DNA from: Gemmatimonadota bacterium
GTDB lineage: Bacteria; Gemmatimonadota; Gemmatimonadetes; Longimicrobiales; Gaopeijiaceae
Direction: 5' to 3'
Length of the DNA stretch: 64,000 bases
Assembly (NCBI GenBank): GCA_022563405.1
Contig: JADFNK010000003.1
Coordinates: 1 to 64,000 of the forward strand
Below the pieces are notes generated by a model. That model did no database searches. It saw nothing but the letters and a program-made list of their open reading frames with translations, and had not been told where the DNA came from. Shown here piece by piece: positions 28,525 to 38,067 of this stretch. The translations under genes were made by a program, and so were the position numbers. Every line of letters begins with the position of its first letter. Position 1 is the stretch's first letter.

Positions 28525-29928
28525 ATGGATCTCTCTCTTTGGGCGGAGCTTGCCTACCTCCTTTCTTCCGTCCTCTTCGTCGTCGGTCTCAAACGCCTCC
28601 AGTCCCCCGCCACAGCTCGTGCCGGGAACCGCTTGGCCGCATTGGCCATGCTCATCGCCATTGTCGCGACGCTGGTCGAAAACCAGGTCCTGAGTTGGAC
28701 CGGCATCGTGGCCGGCATGGTGGCCGGCTCGCTCATCGGCGCCGTGGCGGCACGGACGGTGAAGATGACCGACATGCCCCAGCTCGTGGGCATCTTCAAC
28801 GGATTCGGAGGCGGCGCTTCGGCTCTCGTCGCGGCCAGCGAACTCGTGCGGATCCAATCGGCGGGTACGGCTCTCGTGCTGGGCGACGGGTTTACCATCG
28901 CCGTCTCCTGCCTCATCGGTGCGGTGACCTTCTCCGGTAGCTTCGTCGCGTTCGGCAAGCTTCAGGGGCTCGTGTCCGGTAATCCCATCACGTTCCCATT
29001 CCAGAAGACCTTCAGCGCCCTACTCTTTCTGACGCTCCTGGTCCTGGGCGCCTCAGTGATGGGCGTGTTCGAAGTCGGCGCACTCACCGCCCTCACGGTC
29101 TTCTCGATCTTCATGGCGATCGCCCTGTTGCTGGGCATCCTCCTCGTGATTCCCATCGGTGGCGCGGACATGCCCGTGGTGATCTCGCTGCTCAACTCCT
29201 ACTCGGGGTTGGCGGCGTCCGCCGCGGGGTTCGTGATCGGCAACAACGTGCTCATCATCGCCGGCGCGCTCGTGGGTGCGGCCGGATTCATCCTGACGAT
29301 GATTATGTGCAAGGCGATGAACCGCTCACTGGCGAACGTGGCGTTCGGCGCGTTTGGGGGGGAGACGGGTAAGGCCGCCCAGCTCAGCTCGGGTGACAAG
29401 ACAGCCCGTTCCGTGGACGCCGAAGGTGCGGCGATGATTCTGGCCTACGCCCAATCCGTGGTCGTGGTGCCGGGCTACGGCCTCGCGGTCGCGCAGGCGC
29501 AGCACGAACTCCGGAAGGCCATGGACAACCTCGAGGAGCGGGGCGTCGACGTTAAGTACGCCATCCACCCGGTGGCGGGCCGCATGCCCGGGCACATGAA
29601 CGTGCTGCTCGCCGAGGCGGACGTGCCGTACGACAAACTGTTCGACCTCGATGAGATCAACGACGACTTCGGCCGAACCGACGTCGTGCTCGTCGTAGGT
29701 GCGAACGATGTCGTAAACCCCGAGGCACATAATCCTGAAAGTGTGATCGCGGGTATGCCGATCCTCGACGTGCACAAAGCGAAGAGCGTGATCATCATGA
29801 AACGGAGCCTGTCACCCGGATTCGCGGGCATCGACAACCCGCTCTTCTATATGGACCACTCTCTGATGTTCTTCGGGGATGCCAAAGCCTCGATGACCGA
29901 CCTCGTGCGGGAGATCCGGGAGGCCTGA
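28525..29928 (+). CDS. pntB: NAD(P) transhydrogenase subunit beta
   Basis: MPQLVGIFNGFGGGASALVAASE, DMPVVISLLNSYSGLAASAAGF, VVPGYGLAVAQAQHEL, FDLDEINDDFGRTDVVLVVGANDVVNPEA. Confidence 0.96.
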   Translation: MDLSLWAELAYLLSSVLFVVGLKRLQSPATARAGNRLAALAMLIAIVATLVENQVLSWTGIVAGMVAGSLIGAVAARTVKMTDMPQLVGIFNGFGGGASALVAASELVRIQSAGTALVLGDGFTIAVSCLIGAVTFSGSFVAFGKLQGLVSGNPITFPFQKTFSALLFLTLLVLGASVMGVFEVGALTALTVFSIFMAIALLLGILLVIPIGGADMPVVISLLNSYSGLAASAAGFVIGNNVLIIAGALVGAAGFILTMIMCKAMNRSLANVAFGAFGGETGKAAQLSSGDKTARSVDAEGAAMILAYAQSVVVVPGYGLAVAQAQHELRKAMDNLEERGVDVKYAIHPVAGRMPGHMNVLLAEADVPYDKLFDLDEINDDFGRTDVVLVVGANDVVNPEAHNPESVIAGMPILDVHKAKSVIIMKRSLSPGFAGIDNPLFYMDHSLMFFGDAKASMTDLVREIREA

Positions 29929-29936
29929 GTGAGGAG

Positions 29937-30578
29937 TTAATTCTCGGCGGCCCACTCCACTTCGAGCGACTCGAGTTGCTCTTCGACCTCCGCCACGAGC
30001 TTCGCTGTAGGAACGGTCGAGATACCGTTCCCTTGGAAGAGGGCGAAAAAGAGACCGTCCGTGTGGCCGATGCTCGCATGGGTCACACCACTGTCGATAA
30101 AGCGGTTCAGCCGAAGCGCGTCGGAGAGTGAGAGAGGGGTTCCGTACTTCGTGGGTGGGGCTTGAAAGAGTACCCGCACGACCGCCTCACGCACGATCTG
30201 GAACTCTTCCACGATATCGCCCGCGGCCAAACCCCTCTGGGCACCAAGGGTCCCATAGAGCTCCGCAGCCCTCTTCCACACCGGATCCACCACGGATCGC
30301 CGGTGATCCAAAGCCCCCGGGATCATGCGCGTGAGCAAGTCGAGGAACCGCTTGAGAACACGCTCCATCTCCGGCTCCATACTGACCCGATGTAAGATCT
30401 CGTCGAACCAGTACAAGGCGAGGAACGTTCGCTGGGCCTCGAGCCATTCACCGAGGTGCTTGTCGGGAGCGGGGCGTGTTGTACCGGGAGAGGGACGCGT
30501 CGCGCTGGGAGAGGGATGTGCGCTTCTAGCCGGAGCCCGGGAGGAAGGGATATCGGCGGGCTGAGCGGAATCCCTCAT
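29937..30578 (-). CDS. Hypothetical, RsbRD N-terminal-like helical sensor domain
   Basis: IVEEFQIVREAVVRVLFQ...LRLNRFIDSGVTHASIGHTDGL: resembles sensor regions of Rsb co-antagonists; assignment tentative. Confidence 0.5.
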   Translation of the reverse strand: MRDSAQPADIPSSRAPARSAHPSPSATRPSPGTTRPAPDKHLGEWLEAQRTFLALYWFDEILHRVSMEPEMERVLKRFLDLLTRMIPGALDHRRSVVDPVWKRAAELYGTLGAQRGLAAGDIVEEFQIVREAVVRVLFQAPPTKYGTPLSLSDALRLNRFIDSGVTHASIGHTDGLFFALFQGNGISTVPTAKLVAEVEEQLESLEVEWAAEN

Positions 30579-30679
30579 GACACTCCCTTTGGAGGCGACG
30601 AAGTCTCCTGCGTGAACACCCTAAGTTGCGTCATCTAGCGCCATCTCGCCAGTGGACGTCTGTCCATTTCTTTCTCCAT

Positions 30680-33600
30680 CTAGGCGTCCTCTTCAGTCAC
30701 AATCGGATCGACCTCCGTCCACGGCCGAAGCTGCAGGCGAATCACAGTGCCTTCGCCGCGGTCCGCCTCCGCGGTCACCGTACCATCCCACGATTCCACC
30801 AACTTGCGAACGATGGCGAGGCCCAGTCCGGTACCCGTCGAACGAGTGCTGAACTGCGGCTCGAAGATCCTTCCCATGAGGTCGGCGGGAATCCCAGCGC
30901 CGTCGTCCCGGACCCGAATTTCTACCGCGGTCGGAGCCGACACAGCCTCGATGACAACACTTCCCTCGCCCTCGATCGCCGCGCGCGCGTTCTCGAGCAG
31001 ATTACTCAAGACTTCCTTGAGTTCGGTCTCACGCGCGCTGATACGCGGCAGATCCTCAGGGATGTCGGCAGCGAAGTCGATGGGCACACCCTCGCCTCCC
31101 CGATACAGCGTGAGCAGTTCCCGTGCCACGGCGCCCACATCCACGGGTTCGAGCGGAACTTCGCCAGCGGCGGCCGGCGCACCGAAGCGTGAAAACGAGC
31201 TCGCGATCGCGGCGAGGCGGTCGATCTCCTTCAGGATGGCCCCCACGTTGCGCTCCAGGATCGTCTCGAACTCGCCCTTCTGATCCTTCCAGGCCTTTAG
31301 GATGTGCTGTACGCTGAGCTTGATCGGAGTGAGTGGATTCTTCACTTCGTGTGCGACCTGGCGCGCCATTTCACCCCAGGCGAGAATCCGCTCGGCCCGC
31401 AATTCATCAGTGATGTCTTCGAGGGAGAGAACGATTCCGCCCGGTTCCTGCCGGGACACTTCGCGGGCGCGCACCCGGATGCGACGCTCGCCCAGTTGGA
31501 ACTCGACCGTGGCTTCGCGAAGGTGGTCCCGCAGGCAACCCTCCACCCACTCGACGAACTCTGCCCTCGCGCCCTCGAACCGGGGCATACGCTCCCCCAC
31601 CCGCATCCGTCCTTCCAGAACGGCCTGAGCCCTGGCGTTCACCAGAATGACGCGCCCCAAAGCATCGAGTGCGACGACCCCCGTCGCGGCGTCTTCCACG
31701 ATGGCCTCGGTGCGCCTCGTCGTTCTGACGAGGTCGCGCCGCGCTCGTTGGAGACGCAACACCATACGGTTGAAGGCCGTGAAGACGGACCCGAACTCAT
31801 CCGCCCGGTCACCGGGCAGCTGGAGTTGTAGGTTGCCCCCGCCGACCCTCTCGGACGCCATCTGGAGCGTGCGCATCGGGCTGGTGAGGGTGCGGCCGAC
31901 CAGGAAAGCGAGACCGAGAGACAGTCCCGCGCCGATCAACACCACGAAGGCGATCAACTCGAGGATCTCGCGTTGCCTCAACGTGGTCGCGCCGGCCTGG
32001 AGAGGTACCTGAGTCGCCACCACGTCCCCATCCGGAAGCCTTCGAAAGGCCATCAGGTACTCGCGCCGGCCGAGGCTTCCCAGCGTCGTCTCGAGCAGCT
32101 TTTCCCTGCTTTCTAGCCGCTGATTCAACTCGAAGGGAATCAGCCCATCGTACAGACCCAGCTCCACGAGGTCGTCTACCGACCCGCCTCGCAGCTCTCC
32201 GGCCCGATATTCCAGGAGGTCGGCTCCCACACGGACGGAGAGCGCCGCCATGGAGCCATTTACGTCTTCGTAAAAGGCTGCCGCGTCCTCCGCGACACGC
32301 CCGGCGATTGCGGCAGCCGTTCTCTCGGTGACTTCGTTCAGAGTCCGGTAGGAGAGCGTGCCGAAGAGGGCAGCCGACACGAGGAAAAACCCGAAGAGCG
32401 CCACGGTGACTCTGGCACGAAAGGACGAGAACGGGTTCCTCCAGGTTCGCACGGTGGGGCGCCGCCCGACCACCACGTAATGGCCCAGAGCCCACAAGAG
32501 AAGAATCGCCAATCCGTTGCCGAGAACCAGAAGCGTACCCCGGGCCACAGCCAGCAGCGGCGTCGGTAAATCCACGACGTACTTGGCGTCGAACGCACCG
32601 TCCGGATAGCGCACACCCACGGTGGCCTCCCATCCCTCGGTGGTGCGGCGCCAGACCGTCTCTTCGGAAAACGTCGCCTCGTCACCTTCCAGAACCGGAA
32701 CCATCGTGAGCGGGCTCTCGCTCAATGCGGTCAAACTCCCGAAAATCGGGCCGAAGGGTGAGGAGTTCGAGAGTTCCCTTCGCGCCGGCAACACGCCCGT
32801 GAGCACACGGCCGTAGGCGAGCGGAACTTGAACCACGTAGTTCGCCTCGCCGAGGCCCAGACGCCGAACGAAAGCAGGCTCACCTTGCCGCGCCTCCTCG
32901 AGAAAATCGTCGGCGGCGTCCGGACGACCGTCCACGCCGATCCTGATCTCGAATTCCGGAAGATCCCCGGCCGACCAAAGCGTGAACGACACCCCGGTTC
33001 CTTCCTCGGCCAACCCGCTCAGAATCCAACTCTCGTAGAGAAGCTCGGCCGACTCCGCGCCTGCCGCATCCAGCGAGTCGGCGGTATCGACGAAACGGTG
33101 AAGTACGTACTCGAGGTACGGATCCACGGGAACACCCAAGCGCGCTAGTTGGAGCTCGGCGTCGTCCATCCGGGCGTCGATGCGGGCTCCCCAGGCGATC
33201 ACGACGGCCGCGGAGGACCCGATTGCCGCCGCCGCGCACCACGCCATCCAGTCGCGTCGACCTCCCCTCTTTACACATGACAGGCCGTAGGCTGCCAGAA
33301 GCGCCGGCAACGCGCAGGCACCGGTTATCCACTCGGGAACGGCTCCGACCCTCAACACCCAGAACACCGCCGCCAAGCAGAGACCCACGAGCGCGACGAT
33401 GGCCAACGTGAGAGGGACCTGCGGGGGTGTTCCCCTGGCGGCGCGCTCCCCCGCGCGAAACGCTCCGAGGCAGACAAGGGTGAGCACCAGGGCCAGGCCC
33501 ATTTGGTAGACGATCCATTTCCCTTCCGCACCCGCCAAGAGCACCGGTCCAGCACCAGCCAAGATCAGCATCGACAAGAGCGGAAAACCGATCAGCACCG

Positions 33601-34801
33601 CCAAGGCTGAGGTCAGGGACCCGAGCCGGAGTGCCGGCGGCATATGGGCGGCCATCACGACGCTCAAAGCCACCACAACGAGAAGCACCCGCTCGAACGT
33701 GACTGGCACTCCAGGTAACACGAAATCGGCGGCAGTGAAGAAGGGTGCTCCACCTATGGCGGCCCCCACCGGAGCCAAAAGGGCAAGTCCCATCGGGGTA
33801 AGCACCGCCGCGGTACGGTCGGTACGGTCGGTTCCAGCGGTGAAGGCGAGCATCAGCCAGGCGATGACCGCCAGCAAACCAACGATCCTCGACCACAGGG
33901 CTCGAACGTCGGTCAGGCGCTGCTCCTGCGTGGGCCGGACGACGGCAACGCTGAAGAGGGCCTCATCCTCCCAAACCCAGTCGTACACTTCATCGTCGGC
34001 GGGCCGCTCGGCCCGGAAAATCCTGAGGTCCTCACCTACTCCGTCCCGGAAGTCCGTCAAGAAGTCGCCAGGGTCTTCCTCCAGATTTCTGGGCAGATTC
34101 GCCTTGATCAGCGCCGCGGCCATAGCGGTCCCGCCACCCGGGATGGGAGCCGTGAAGTACAAGTAGCTGAAGAGGGGGCGATCCCGATAAAGATATCGGA
34201 CCTCGCCCGTCCTCAGCTCCTCAGGGACAACACCACGGTGTACGCCGTCCCACACCTCGAATCCACCCTCTGGCCCGTAGATCGTGGCGAGGGTCATGCC
34301 GGTCTCTTCCCGGATGTCCCGCAACCCGTCGAGAACCGTCTGATCAGTACCGCCGGGCGCAAGATCCCCAATACGCGCCACGGCTTCTTCGCCCATCCTG
34401 ACCAAGCTCGTCAGGCGCTCGTCGAGGGCTTCCACGGCTCGATCGCTTCGGGAGTCCCAGTAGGAGTCGAAGTCCCGTGAAATTCCACGCATTTCGAACT
34501 GCCCGTAGGACCCAGCGAGCGCACCAGCGAGAATGATGGCGCTTGAAAGCGCGCGAGCACGCCCGCCGCGGGGACGGGCAGCGAGGGCCGCGACTGCAGA
34601 CCCCCCAGCGAACACGAGCAGAGGGAATACGGGCCAGCGTGTCCAGGCAACCAGGCCGAGAACACCGAGCCAGGGCGCGAGGCGTAAGAAGATGTCTCGG
34701 AGCCGGAAAACTTTCCCTGGTGCGTTCAAAGAGCTCCTCGCCAGTTGGGACGCCATTGAGCTTCCACATCGAGCTTCGACATCGGCTTCGACGAAGTTCA
34801 T
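30680..34801 (-). CDS. Very large (1373 aa) multi-TM sensor histidine kinase, NtrY-like C-terminus
   Basis: Many hydrophobic helices; HAMP (GRTLTSPMRTLQMASERVGGGNLQ), PAS-like, HisKA AHEVKNPLTPIKLSVQHIL, HATPase VLSNLLENARAAI...DDGAGIP...STGTGLGLAIVRKLVE. Confidence 0.93.
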   Translation of the reverse strand: MNFVEADVEARCGSSMASQLARSSLNAPGKVFRLRDIFLRLAPWLGVLGLVAWTRWPVFPLLVFAGGSAVAALAARPRGGRARALSSAIILAGALAGSYGQFEMRGISRDFDSYWDSRSDRAVEALDERLTSLVRMGEEAVARIGDLAPGGTDQTVLDGLRDIREETGMTLATIYGPEGGFEVWDGVHRGVVPEELRTGEVRYLYRDRPLFSYLYFTAPIPGGGTAMAAALIKANLPRNLEEDPGDFLTDFRDGVGEDLRIFRAERPADDEVYDWVWEDEALFSVAVVRPTQEQRLTDVRALWSRIVGLLAVIAWLMLAFTAGTDRTDRTAAVLTPMGLALLAPVGAAIGGAPFFTAADFVLPGVPVTFERVLLVVVALSVVMAAHMPPALRLGSLTSALAVLIGFPLLSMLILAGAGPVLLAGAEGKWIVYQMGLALVLTLVCLGAFRAGERAARGTPPQVPLTLAIVALVGLCLAAVFWVLRVGAVPEWITGACALPALLAAYGLSCVKRGGRRDWMAWCAAAAIGSSAAVVIAWGARIDARMDDAELQLARLGVPVDPYLEYVLHRFVDTADSLDAAGAESAELLYESWILSGLAEEGTGVSFTLWSAGDLPEFEIRIGVDGRPDAADDFLEEARQGEPAFVRRLGLGEANYVVQVPLAYGRVLTGVLPARRELSNSSPFGPIFGSLTALSESPLTMVPVLEGDEATFSEETVWRRTTEGWEATVGVRYPDGAFDAKYVVDLPTPLLAVARGTLLVLGNGLAILLLWALGHYVVVGRRPTVRTWRNPFSSFRARVTVALFGFFLVSAALFGTLSYRTLNEVTERTAAAIAGRVAEDAAAFYEDVNGSMAALSVRVGADLLEYRAGELRGGSVDDLVELGLYDGLIPFELNQRLESREKLLETTLGSLGRREYLMAFRRLPDGDVVATQVPLQAGATTLRQREILELIAFVVLIGAGLSLGLAFLVGRTLTSPMRTLQMASERVGGGNLQLQLPGDRADEFGSVFTAFNRMVLRLQRARRDLVRTTRRTEAIVEDAATGVVALDALGRVILVNARAQAVLEGRMRVGERMPRFEGARAEFVEWVEGCLRDHLREATVEFQLGERRIRVRAREVSRQEPGGIVLSLEDITDELRAERILAWGEMARQVAHEVKNPLTPIKLSVQHILKAWKDQKGEFETILERNVGAILKEIDRLAAIASSFSRFGAPAAAGEVPLEPVDVGAVARELLTLYRGGEGVPIDFAADIPEDLPRISARETELKEVLSNLLENARAAIEGEGSVVIEAVSAPTAVEIRVRDDGAGIPADLMGRIFEPQFSTRSTGTGLGLAIVRKLVESWDGTVTAEADRGEGTVIRLQLRPWTEVDPIVTEEDA

Positions 34802-34842
34802 ACCGCCGAACGATCTATCGAGATCCGGTGTATATTGGGGTT

Positions 34843-35583
34843 ATGCGTTTCTCGACCACGATGTACTCCCTACTCCTCGTCCTTCCAGGGGGCTTTTGTG
34901 TCGGTGGAGTCGGCTTCCGGCCTGATGCCGCGGCCGCCCAGGTGGTCGAAGTCGATGAGGGCACGTTCATCGTCGAGTTAGGCGGGCAGGTGGTGGGAAC
35001 CGAGACCTTCCGAATTCGTCGGTCCGGGTTCGGTGACAACGCGCGGACAATCGCCGAGGGCAAGCTCGAAATCGTAGAAGGCGGATTGAAACAGACCATG
35101 CTGTCCCGCATCAGCACCCTCGGGGTCGGGATGTCCCTCGACCTGTACGATCTCAAGGTTTCCGCTCCGGCTGAACTCTCGATTCTCCTGGAACGCCGAG
35201 GAGACCGGATGGTGTCGGTCACATCCTCCGAAGCCGGAGTCGAAGAACGCGAGTATCGCCAGGTCCAAGCGCGAACACCGACGGTGGTGCTGGATCGTTT
35301 TTTTGCCCATCACTACTTCTTCATAACACCGCACCAGACTCCGGGGGGCACCAACCTCTCGGCCATTGTGCCAAGGCCAGGTGGGCAGTCCACCGGCACA
35401 CTACGTATGACCACCGTCGAACCGCTCACCTTTGAGACCGTCACCGTCCAGGCCCAGCGCCTCGAATTACGTCTCGACGGAGCCGTGCATGAAATCTGGC
35501 TGGACGGACAAAACCGGGTTCTGCGTGTCGAGATCCGATCGCAGGGTTACGTCGCACGACGCAGCAACCTGCCCCCGGGTTAG
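34843..35583 (+). CDS. Hypothetical secreted protein
   Basis: MRFSTTMYSLLLVLPGGFCVGGVGF signal peptide; ATG at 34843; divergent from the histidine kinase gene. Confidence 0.7.
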   Translation: MRFSTTMYSLLLVLPGGFCVGGVGFRPDAAAAQVVEVDEGTFIVELGGQVVGTETFRIRRSGFGDNARTIAEGKLEIVEGGLKQTMLSRISTLGVGMSLDLYDLKVSAPAELSILLERRGDRMVSVTSSEAGVEEREYRQVQARTPTVVLDRFFAHHYFFITPHQTPGGTNLSAIVPRPGGQSTGTLRMTTVEPLTFETVTVQAQRLELRLDGAVHEIWLDGQNRVLRVEIRSQGYVARRSNLPPG

Positions 35584-35812
35584 CCCCAGCTCCCTGCCCT
35601 GCCCGCTGCTGGTCATCTCTGATTGGTCACTCCGGGAAGACGGGCCGCTCACCGACTCCTCTCCGCCTGTCCCGGCCCGCAAATTGCCCTCCGATCAGCG
35701 GCAGCATAGACAGCCAGAAACCTTCGGTCGTCGAAGCCAAAAAGCTTGACCCTGTTACTTGCCTTAGCTAATTATTCGTACAGGAAATGGTTTTCGACGA
35801 GGGAACGGAACT

Positions 35813-36304
35813 ATGGACGTCAGTGCGCGAAAAGTAGCGGGCGAGGTGTTGCAGGTCATTCCCCTCGTGACGCGGAGGGTGGCTGCGGACCTTCGTAAGT
35901 CGGAGCGGTCCATGAAATTGGCGCATATAGGCCTTCTGGGCATGGTGGCACGAACCCCGCACAGCTTGAGTGAACTCTCGGACTTGCACGCTGCTAGCAT
36001 GCCGACCATGTCGAAGACGATCACGACCATCGAGAACCTTGGATGGGTGGTACGGACGCGATCCAATGCCGATCGGCGGATCGTGATGATCGAAGCCACC
36101 CCGGCGGGGAGAGCGGCTCTCAAAGAGGTATACAACCGCGCGATCACTCCGATCTCGGAAGCCCTCGATGCGCTCACGGTAGCACAACGCCAAAAGCTCA
36201 GTGTCGGGTTGAAAATCCTCCGCGACACGTTCGCGGATGCCCCCGCCGAGCGGGAAGAGGAGAGTCTGGCGTCTGCCTCTTCGACAAACAGGAACAGCAA
36301 ATGA
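35813..36304 (+). CDS. MarR family transcriptional regulator
   Basis: HIGLLGMVARTPHSLSELSDLHAASMPTMSKTITTIENLGWVVRTRSNADRRIVMIEATPAGRAAL (wHTH). Confidence 0.92.
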   Translation: MDVSARKVAGEVLQVIPLVTRRVAADLRKSERSMKLAHIGLLGMVARTPHSLSELSDLHAASMPTMSKTITTIENLGWVVRTRSNADRRIVMIEATPAGRAALKEVYNRAITPISEALDALTVAQRQKLSVGLKILRDTFADAPAEREEESLASASSTNRNSK

Positions 36305-36525
36305 CGAAGTTCAACTGCGAATCCTGGGGGCTGGGCGTGAAGGATCCTGCTAACGGATACGTAACGGGTCAGAACGAGTACGTCGCGGCGCAACAAACGG
36401 CGCCTGAAACCAGCGGTCTATGCTCAGCGTACGTGTGGCCAGCGACACCGTGTGGAACGCGGGTCGTTCCTAGTCCGAATGGCTCGTTCAGGGCGTGTGC
36501 CACCAAACTCATACGGAGGTTTCCC

Positions 36526-38034
36526 TTGTCGACTCGATCGCTCCTAATCGGAGCCCTGGCTCTGGCATTCTTCTTCGTTCCGCAGGGAGCCGCTGCACAG
36601 AGCTTTGTACCCATCGTTCTCACCTTGGAAGAAGCGATTGATATCGCCCGTCAGAATAATCCAGGGCTTCAGGCGGTGCGCAATGATGAAGGTGTAGCGA
36701 ATTGGAACGTGCGCTCCGCCTACGGGGCCCTCTTTCCATCCGCTTCGGTGAACGGCGGGATCTCTTGGCAGGGTGCAGGGGAGCAGACCTTCGGGAGTCT
36801 GACCGCGGAGCAGCTCGGCTTCGCAAACCAGCCCTCGTTCCTTTTTTCCAACTACAACCTCAGCCTCAACTACGAGATCAACGGCAGGACGTTGATGGCT
36901 CCAGGACAGGCCAAGGCGGATCGCGTGGCTACCTACGCTCAGATGGCCGGCGCGGAGGCGGATCTCACCTTCCGAGTCACCCAAGGGTACATCGACGTGC
37001 TGCGGCAAGCCGAACAGCTCAGGGTTTCCGAACAACAGCTGGAGCGGGCGACCTTCAATCTTCGCCTGGTGCGAGCACAGCTATCGGTGGGGACCGCAAC
37101 CGGTGTCGACGTCGGGCAGGCCGAAGTCTCCGTCGGCCGGGCCGAGGTCACCATCCTACAGACCGCCAATGCCCTCGAGAACGCCCGGATAAGACTTCTG
37201 CAGCTGATGGGAGCCGACGACCTCTATTCGCCCTTCGTGCCGACCACTCCCTTTGAGCTCTCGGAGCCGCTTTGGGATCGTGAAGAGCTTTACCAGCTGG
37301 GATTGGAGAGTAACCCCAACCTCAGGTCTCTCCGCGCGAGTCGCTCGTCGAGCAGCTACGGGGTGAGAATGGCGAAGAGCACGTACCTCCCCTCGTTGAG
37401 CCTGAGAGCGAGCACAAGCGGGTTTACCCGGCAGGCGTCGAGTACCGCGCTCAACGTTCAGCAGGCCGAGCTCCAGGCCCAAGGCTCCATTCAAAACTGC
37501 CTGTTCACCAACGATCTTTATTCCCGGCTGGCCAACCCGCTTCCTCCTCAGGATTGCTCACAATTGGCGTTCACCGACGCGGACGCACAGGCCATAAGGA
37601 ATCAGAATACCGGTTTCCCGTTCAGCTTTACGGGCCAACCAGCGACGGTGGGGCTGTCGATCAGCCTTCCCATCTTCCAGGGCCTCAGCCGGCAACGCCA
37701 GGTCTCGGAGGCTCAGGTACGGCTCGAAGACCTCGACCTCAACTTGAGGGAACAGGAACTGGCGCTCCGAGCGGACATCGCGACGACGTTGGCCACGGTT
37801 CGAGCGGCGTACCAGGCTGCGCTGATCGAAGAACGGAACCAGACGGTAGCTGACGAACAGCTCCGCCTGGCGACGGAGCGTGTTGCGGTCGGGCTCGCCG
37901 ATTTTTTCGAGCTCCTCGAAGCAGAAACCGTCAAGGTCGACGCCGATCGCGCGCAAGTCTTTGCGATCTTCGTGTACCACGACTCCCTCGCAAACCTGGA
38001 GGCCGTTGTCGGAACCTCCTTCCGCACACCCTGA
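36526..38034 (+). CDS. TolC family outer-membrane efflux protein (TTG start)
   Basis: Signal peptide after TTG preceded by GGAGG; LTLEEAIDIARQNNPGLQAV, ...LELFEAETVKVDADRAQV-type repeats. Confidence 0.92.
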   Translation: MSTRSLLIGALALAFFFVPQGAAAQSFVPIVLTLEEAIDIARQNNPGLQAVRNDEGVANWNVRSAYGALFPSASVNGGISWQGAGEQTFGSLTAEQLGFANQPSFLFSNYNLSLNYEINGRTLMAPGQAKADRVATYAQMAGAEADLTFRVTQGYIDVLRQAEQLRVSEQQLERATFNLRLVRAQLSVGTATGVDVGQAEVSVGRAEVTILQTANALENARIRLLQLMGADDLYSPFVPTTPFELSEPLWDREELYQLGLESNPNLRSLRASRSSSSYGVRMAKSTYLPSLSLRASTSGFTRQASSTALNVQQAELQAQGSIQNCLFTNDLYSRLANPLPPQDCSQLAFTDADAQAIRNQNTGFPFSFTGQPATVGLSISLPIFQGLSRQRQVSEAQVRLEDLDLNLREQELALRADIATTLATVRAAYQAALIEERNQTVADEQLRLATERVAVGLADFFELLEAETVKVDADRAQVFAIFVYHDSLANLEAVVGTSFRTP

Positions 38035-38067
38035 GGTTACCCATAGCTCAATGAGCGCTAGAATTTC

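Noticed and set aside
32880-33896. 338-aa minus-strand ORF
   Set aside because: Alternative frame inside the histidine kinase gene, Arg/Gly-rich, no motif.
36043-36525. N-terminal extension of the TolC ORF back to marR
   Set aside because: A TTG with an ideal GGAGG site and a signal peptide immediately following (36526) is a better start; the upstream part looks non-conserved.
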